DNA of 7,972 nucleotides, taken from the NCBI GenBank assembly GCA_002868985.1, contig PKTV01000057.1:1-7972 (forward strand). Reading direction: 5' to 3'. The position numbers were made by a program, and so were the translations under genes. This DNA comes from Desulfobacteraceae bacterium. Lineage in GTDB: Bacteria; Desulfobacterota; Desulfobacteria; Desulfobacterales; UBA11574. This document shows positions 6,170 through 7,972 of this stretch, one piece after another. The first letter of the stretch is position 1. Every line of letters begins with the position of its first letter. A model generated the notes under the pieces. That model was not told the origin of the DNA, did not search any database, and saw only the letters and a list, made by a program, of their open reading frames with translations.

Positions 6170-7231
6170 ATGTTATTAAAATCGATTTGGATTCAAATTG
6201 TTTTTTGCGTGCTTTTGGTAGCAGTGTTAACCGGCTGTGAATCGATACGATATTATAAACAACTGATATCCGGCCAAATCACTATCCTCAATAAAAAGCA
6301 ACCGATCCATGAGCTTCTCGACAACCCCGATACGTCGGAAAAACTGAGAGAAAAACTCAGGTTGGTGATGGACATCCGAACGTTTGCAAAGGATGAACTT
6401 TTTCTGCCGGTTAAGGATCAGTATCTCAGTTTCGTAGAACTGGAACGACCTTTTGCCGGCTGGAATATGTGGGCGACACCGGAGTTCTCTTTTGCGCCTA
6501 AAACCTGGTGCTATCCGATTATCGGTTGCGCGGTATACCGAGGCTATTTTTCAAAAAAAGATGCTTTCGATTATGGTCATCAACTGGAGACGCAGGGATA
6601 TGATGTCTACATTGGGGGGGTTGCAGCATATTCAACATTGGGATGGTTAGATGACCCGGTTTTCAACACCTTTATTTATCGCAGTGATATTAAACTGGCG
6701 GCGCTGATCTTTCACGAACTGTCCCATCATATTCTCTATGTGGGGGACGATACCACCTTTAATGAAAGTTTTGCAATCGCCGTTGAGAAGGAAAGTTTGC
6801 GGCGTTGGCTGGCAACAAGAGATAATCTGAAAACCTCTGAAGATTACAAAATGGATTACCGGCGACGACGTCAGTTTATCGAACTGGTGACAAAATATCG
6901 TAAAGAGCTTGAAACGTTGTATGCCAAGGATTTACCTTCACCGGAAAAACGACATGCCAAGGCAGCCGTATTTGAAAAGTTAAAAGATGAATACCGGTTG
7001 TTGAAACAGCAATGGGGCGGGTATTCAGGTTATGATTTGTGGATGAATCGAAAGATGAATAATGCAAAATTAATATCCGTATCCACCTATCATGATCTGG
7101 TACCGGCTTTTTTAGAACTTTTAAAAACCTGCGATAATGACCTCAAAGTCTTTTACAAAAAATGTCAGGATCTATCTGAAAAATCCAAAGAAGAAAGGCA
7201 TGCCTATCTTGAAAAACACCACCCTAAATGA
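6170..7231 (+). CDS. Predicted zinc aminopeptidase, lipoprotein (PF10023-like)
   Basis: Membrane-anchored putative zinc aminopeptidase of the poorly studied PF10023 (formerly DUF2265) type; 353 aa from the ATG at 6170. Seen: a lipoprotein signal peptide MLLKSIWIQIVFCVLLVAVL with lipobox LTGC (C23); Glu at +2 would favour the outer membrane. Family marks are YYKQLISGQ just after the lipidation site, WATPEFSFAPKTWCYPIIGCAVYRGYF (about 101-127), and the zinc site HELSHH (H182, E183, H186) followed by FNESFA (E199, likely third ligand). The C-terminal part is highly charged and helical, possibly coiled-coil. Start choice: an ATG at 6095 would add 25 residues, but those are encoded partly by the intergenic repeat, would bury the signal peptide and lack a good ribosome site. 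AGAGGAG (6149-6155) lies 14 nt before 6170. A run of seven G occurs at 6614-6620 with the frame intact. Activity is predicted from motifs only. Confidence 0.88.
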   Translation: MLLKSIWIQIVFCVLLVAVLTGCESIRYYKQLISGQITILNKKQPIHELLDNPDTSEKLREKLRLVMDIRTFAKDELFLPVKDQYLSFVELERPFAGWNMWATPEFSFAPKTWCYPIIGCAVYRGYFSKKDAFDYGHQLETQGYDVYIGGVAAYSTLGWLDDPVFNTFIYRSDIKLAALIFHELSHHILYVGDDTTFNESFAIAVEKESLRRWLATRDNLKTSEDYKMDYRRRRQFIELVTKYRKELETLYAKDLPSPEKRHAKAAVFEKLKDEYRLLKQQWGGYSGYDLWMNRKMNNAKLISVSTYHDLVPAFLELLKTCDNDLKVFYKKCQDLSEKSKEERHAYLEKHHPK

Positions 7232-7280
7232 TTCTAAAAATAGATATCTCGCAACACTTTTGTCTTTTGAAAACATTACC

Positions 7281-7480
7281 GCTTCAGGAATGATTTAATT
7301 TTTGCTGAAAGAACTCATGAATAAGAGTTCGTAATGAAAGAACCTGCCCGGGCTATTCATAAAGGTTTCCGCTTCAACAGGGGGATTTCATCTATAAAGT
7401 TAAATCGCACTTGGTTCTTTCAAAACGATCCCTAATTCATTCAGACAGCTTCCAGTCAAAAATTAAATCATACCTGAAGC
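7281..7480. repeat. 200-bp element with long terminal inverted repeats (MITE-like)
   Basis: The outer 24 nt of the left end (7281-7304, beginning GCTTCAGG) is the reverse complement of the right end (7457-7480, ending CCTGAAGC) with a single mismatch at the ninth base. Weaker complementarity continues inward through ATGAAT and TTCG-type patches to a perfect GAAAGAACC (7336-7344) matching GGTTCTTTC (7413-7421), so each arm is about 65 nt. The core (7345-7412) contains the palindrome GCCCGGGC (7346-7353) and no ORF. Size, non-coding content and terminal repeats fit a miniature inverted-repeat transposable element. No clear target-site duplication is visible in the flanks, and no transposase is in the window. 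Confidence 0.6.
7311..7330 (+). other. Nested hairpin in the left arm of the inverted-repeat element
   Basis: GAACTC (7311-7316), an 8-nt loop ATGAATAA, then GAGTTC (7325-7330): a perfect 6-bp stem. The corresponding part of the right arm (about 7435-7452) does not keep this hairpin, so the two arms have diverged here. Confidence 0.4.
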
Positions 7481-7544
7481 TCCTTAAAATCGATTTTTTT
7501 TCAAAGGACCGAACTATTGAGACGACGCAATTAATTTAAATTGA

Positions 7545-7972
7545 TTAGAAAAACGCTTCTCCAAACAGAATTTTAACAAAGGCGTCCTTGTATGAAAACA
7601 GGGTTTTATCCTTCCTCATAACTACCACTATATAATCTGGTTTAAATAAATGATCCATTGGCAAAAACGCCAACTTCCTTTTTTTCAATTCCGGCAAATC
7701 CTTCACCACCGTAGCAAAAGATATGCCGAGTCCCATTTCGACATACAGGGAACTTAACTCGACATTAGAAGATTCCATGACGATGTGGTAGTCAACACCC
7801 AGTTTTTGGAACCTCTCTTCTAAACTGCTGCGGTATTTTAAATTTATGGGGGGTAAAATCAGAGGATATTTTCCAATTTGTTTCAGTGTGACCCTTTTCG
7901 CTTTGGCCAAGGGGTGGCCGACAGGTGTTATAACAACGGTTCTGACCTTCTTCCAACGAAGTGCCGTAAGAT
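7545..7972 (-). CDS. LysR-type transcriptional regulator (partial, C-terminal 141 residues)
   Basis: C-terminal half of the effector-binding domain of a LysR-family regulator; the N-terminal helix-turn-helix lies beyond the right edge. Seen, reading from the edge: LTALRWKKVRTVVITPVGHP then LAKAKRVTLKQIGKYPLILPP, which is the conserved 'HPLA ... L ... YPLI' passage of LysR co-inducer domains. Later comes MESSNVELSSLYVEMGLGIS, the usual 'ExxxxxLVxxGLGI' segment of subdomain 2. The closest general resemblance is to the CysB/Cbl-like group, but this is a loose judgement. The TTG at 7908-7910 that could be read as a start is an internal Leu codon, since the open frame continues to the window edge. 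The gene converges on the aminopeptidase gene and is separated from it by the inverted-repeat element. Its target may be a divergent gene outside the window. Confidence 0.88.
   Translation of the reverse strand, partial: LTALRWKKVRTVVITPVGHPLAKAKRVTLKQIGKYPLILPPINLKYRSSLEERFQKLGVDYHIVMESSNVELSSLYVEMGLGISFATVVKDLPELKKRKLAFLPMDHLFKPDYIVVVMRKDKTLFSYKDAFVKILFGEAFF

Larger units (their letters stand above)
7232..7544. other. Convergent intergenic region, no gene
   Basis: 313 bp between two genes that point toward each other. No plausible coding sequence or RNA gene was found. Nearly two thirds of it is the 200-bp inverted-repeat element at 7281-7480. To its right are a 12-bp palindrome AAAATCGATTTT (7486-7497) running into eight T (7494-7501) and an AT-rich stretch before the regulator's stop. 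A bidirectional transcript end must lie somewhere here, but no GC-rich stem with a T-run is evident. Confidence 0.5.

Noticed and set aside
6052..6240. 62-aa plus-strand frame starting in the repeat region
   Set aside because: Overlaps the repeat array and the aminopeptidase signal peptide in another frame; no recognisable product.
7482..7507. Possible intrinsic terminator (AAAATCGATTTT palindrome plus T-run)
   Set aside because: The stem would be only A/T pairs around TCGA with almost no loop; too weak to call a terminator.
1..7972. tRNA, rRNA, CRISPR array or transposase genes
   Set aside because: No cloverleaf-like segments, regularly spaced identical repeats with unique spacers, or transposase motifs were found on reading both strands.

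Overview
The window looks like a chromosomal segment of a Gram-negative bacterium. The protein style (Liv-type ABC transporter, M20 hydrolase, PF10023-type lipoprotein aminopeptidase) and the intergenic arrays of an 8-bp TGGAAT-type repeat suggest a sulfate-reducer-like deltaproteobacterium (Desulfobacterota). This is inference from general familiarity, not from a database match. The left part (liv genes) is visibly more GC-rich than the right part, where intergenic DNA is strongly AT-rich.

Left block (1-3489, minus strand): a branched-chain-amino-acid-type (HAAT) ABC importer operon in the order binding protein, livH, livM, livG. livG runs off the left edge, and livF would be expected beyond it. 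The genes are packed with a 5-bp gap and two 8-bp overlaps, so they are almost certainly one transcript. It is preceded by a strong ribosome binding site and a sigma70-like promoter with an exact TTGACA -35 box.

Middle (3490-5981): a 280-bp divergent intergenic region carries back-to-back promoters. Between them lies a 32-bp imperfect palindrome (3561-3592) covering the liv -35 box, a good operator candidate. On the plus strand it drives an M20-family metallohydrolase (GTG start) whose end overlaps an alpha/beta hydrolase by 8 bp. Neither enzyme has a signal peptide. A reasonable reading is that the importer brings in an acylated or peptide-like amino-acid derivative that the two cytoplasmic hydrolases cleave; the substrate cannot be read from the sequence.

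Right (5982-7972): a 188-bp spacer holds a pair of inverted 8-bp-period repeat arrays. It is followed by a lipoprotein of the predicted zinc aminopeptidase family (HELSH motif), whose start is better placed at 6170 than at the upstream ATG. A 313-bp convergent gap contains a 200-bp element with long, nearly perfect terminal inverted repeats (7281-7480), resembling a MITE. The window ends in the C-terminal part of a LysR-type regulator on the minus strand. No RNA genes, CRISPR arrays or transposase genes were seen.
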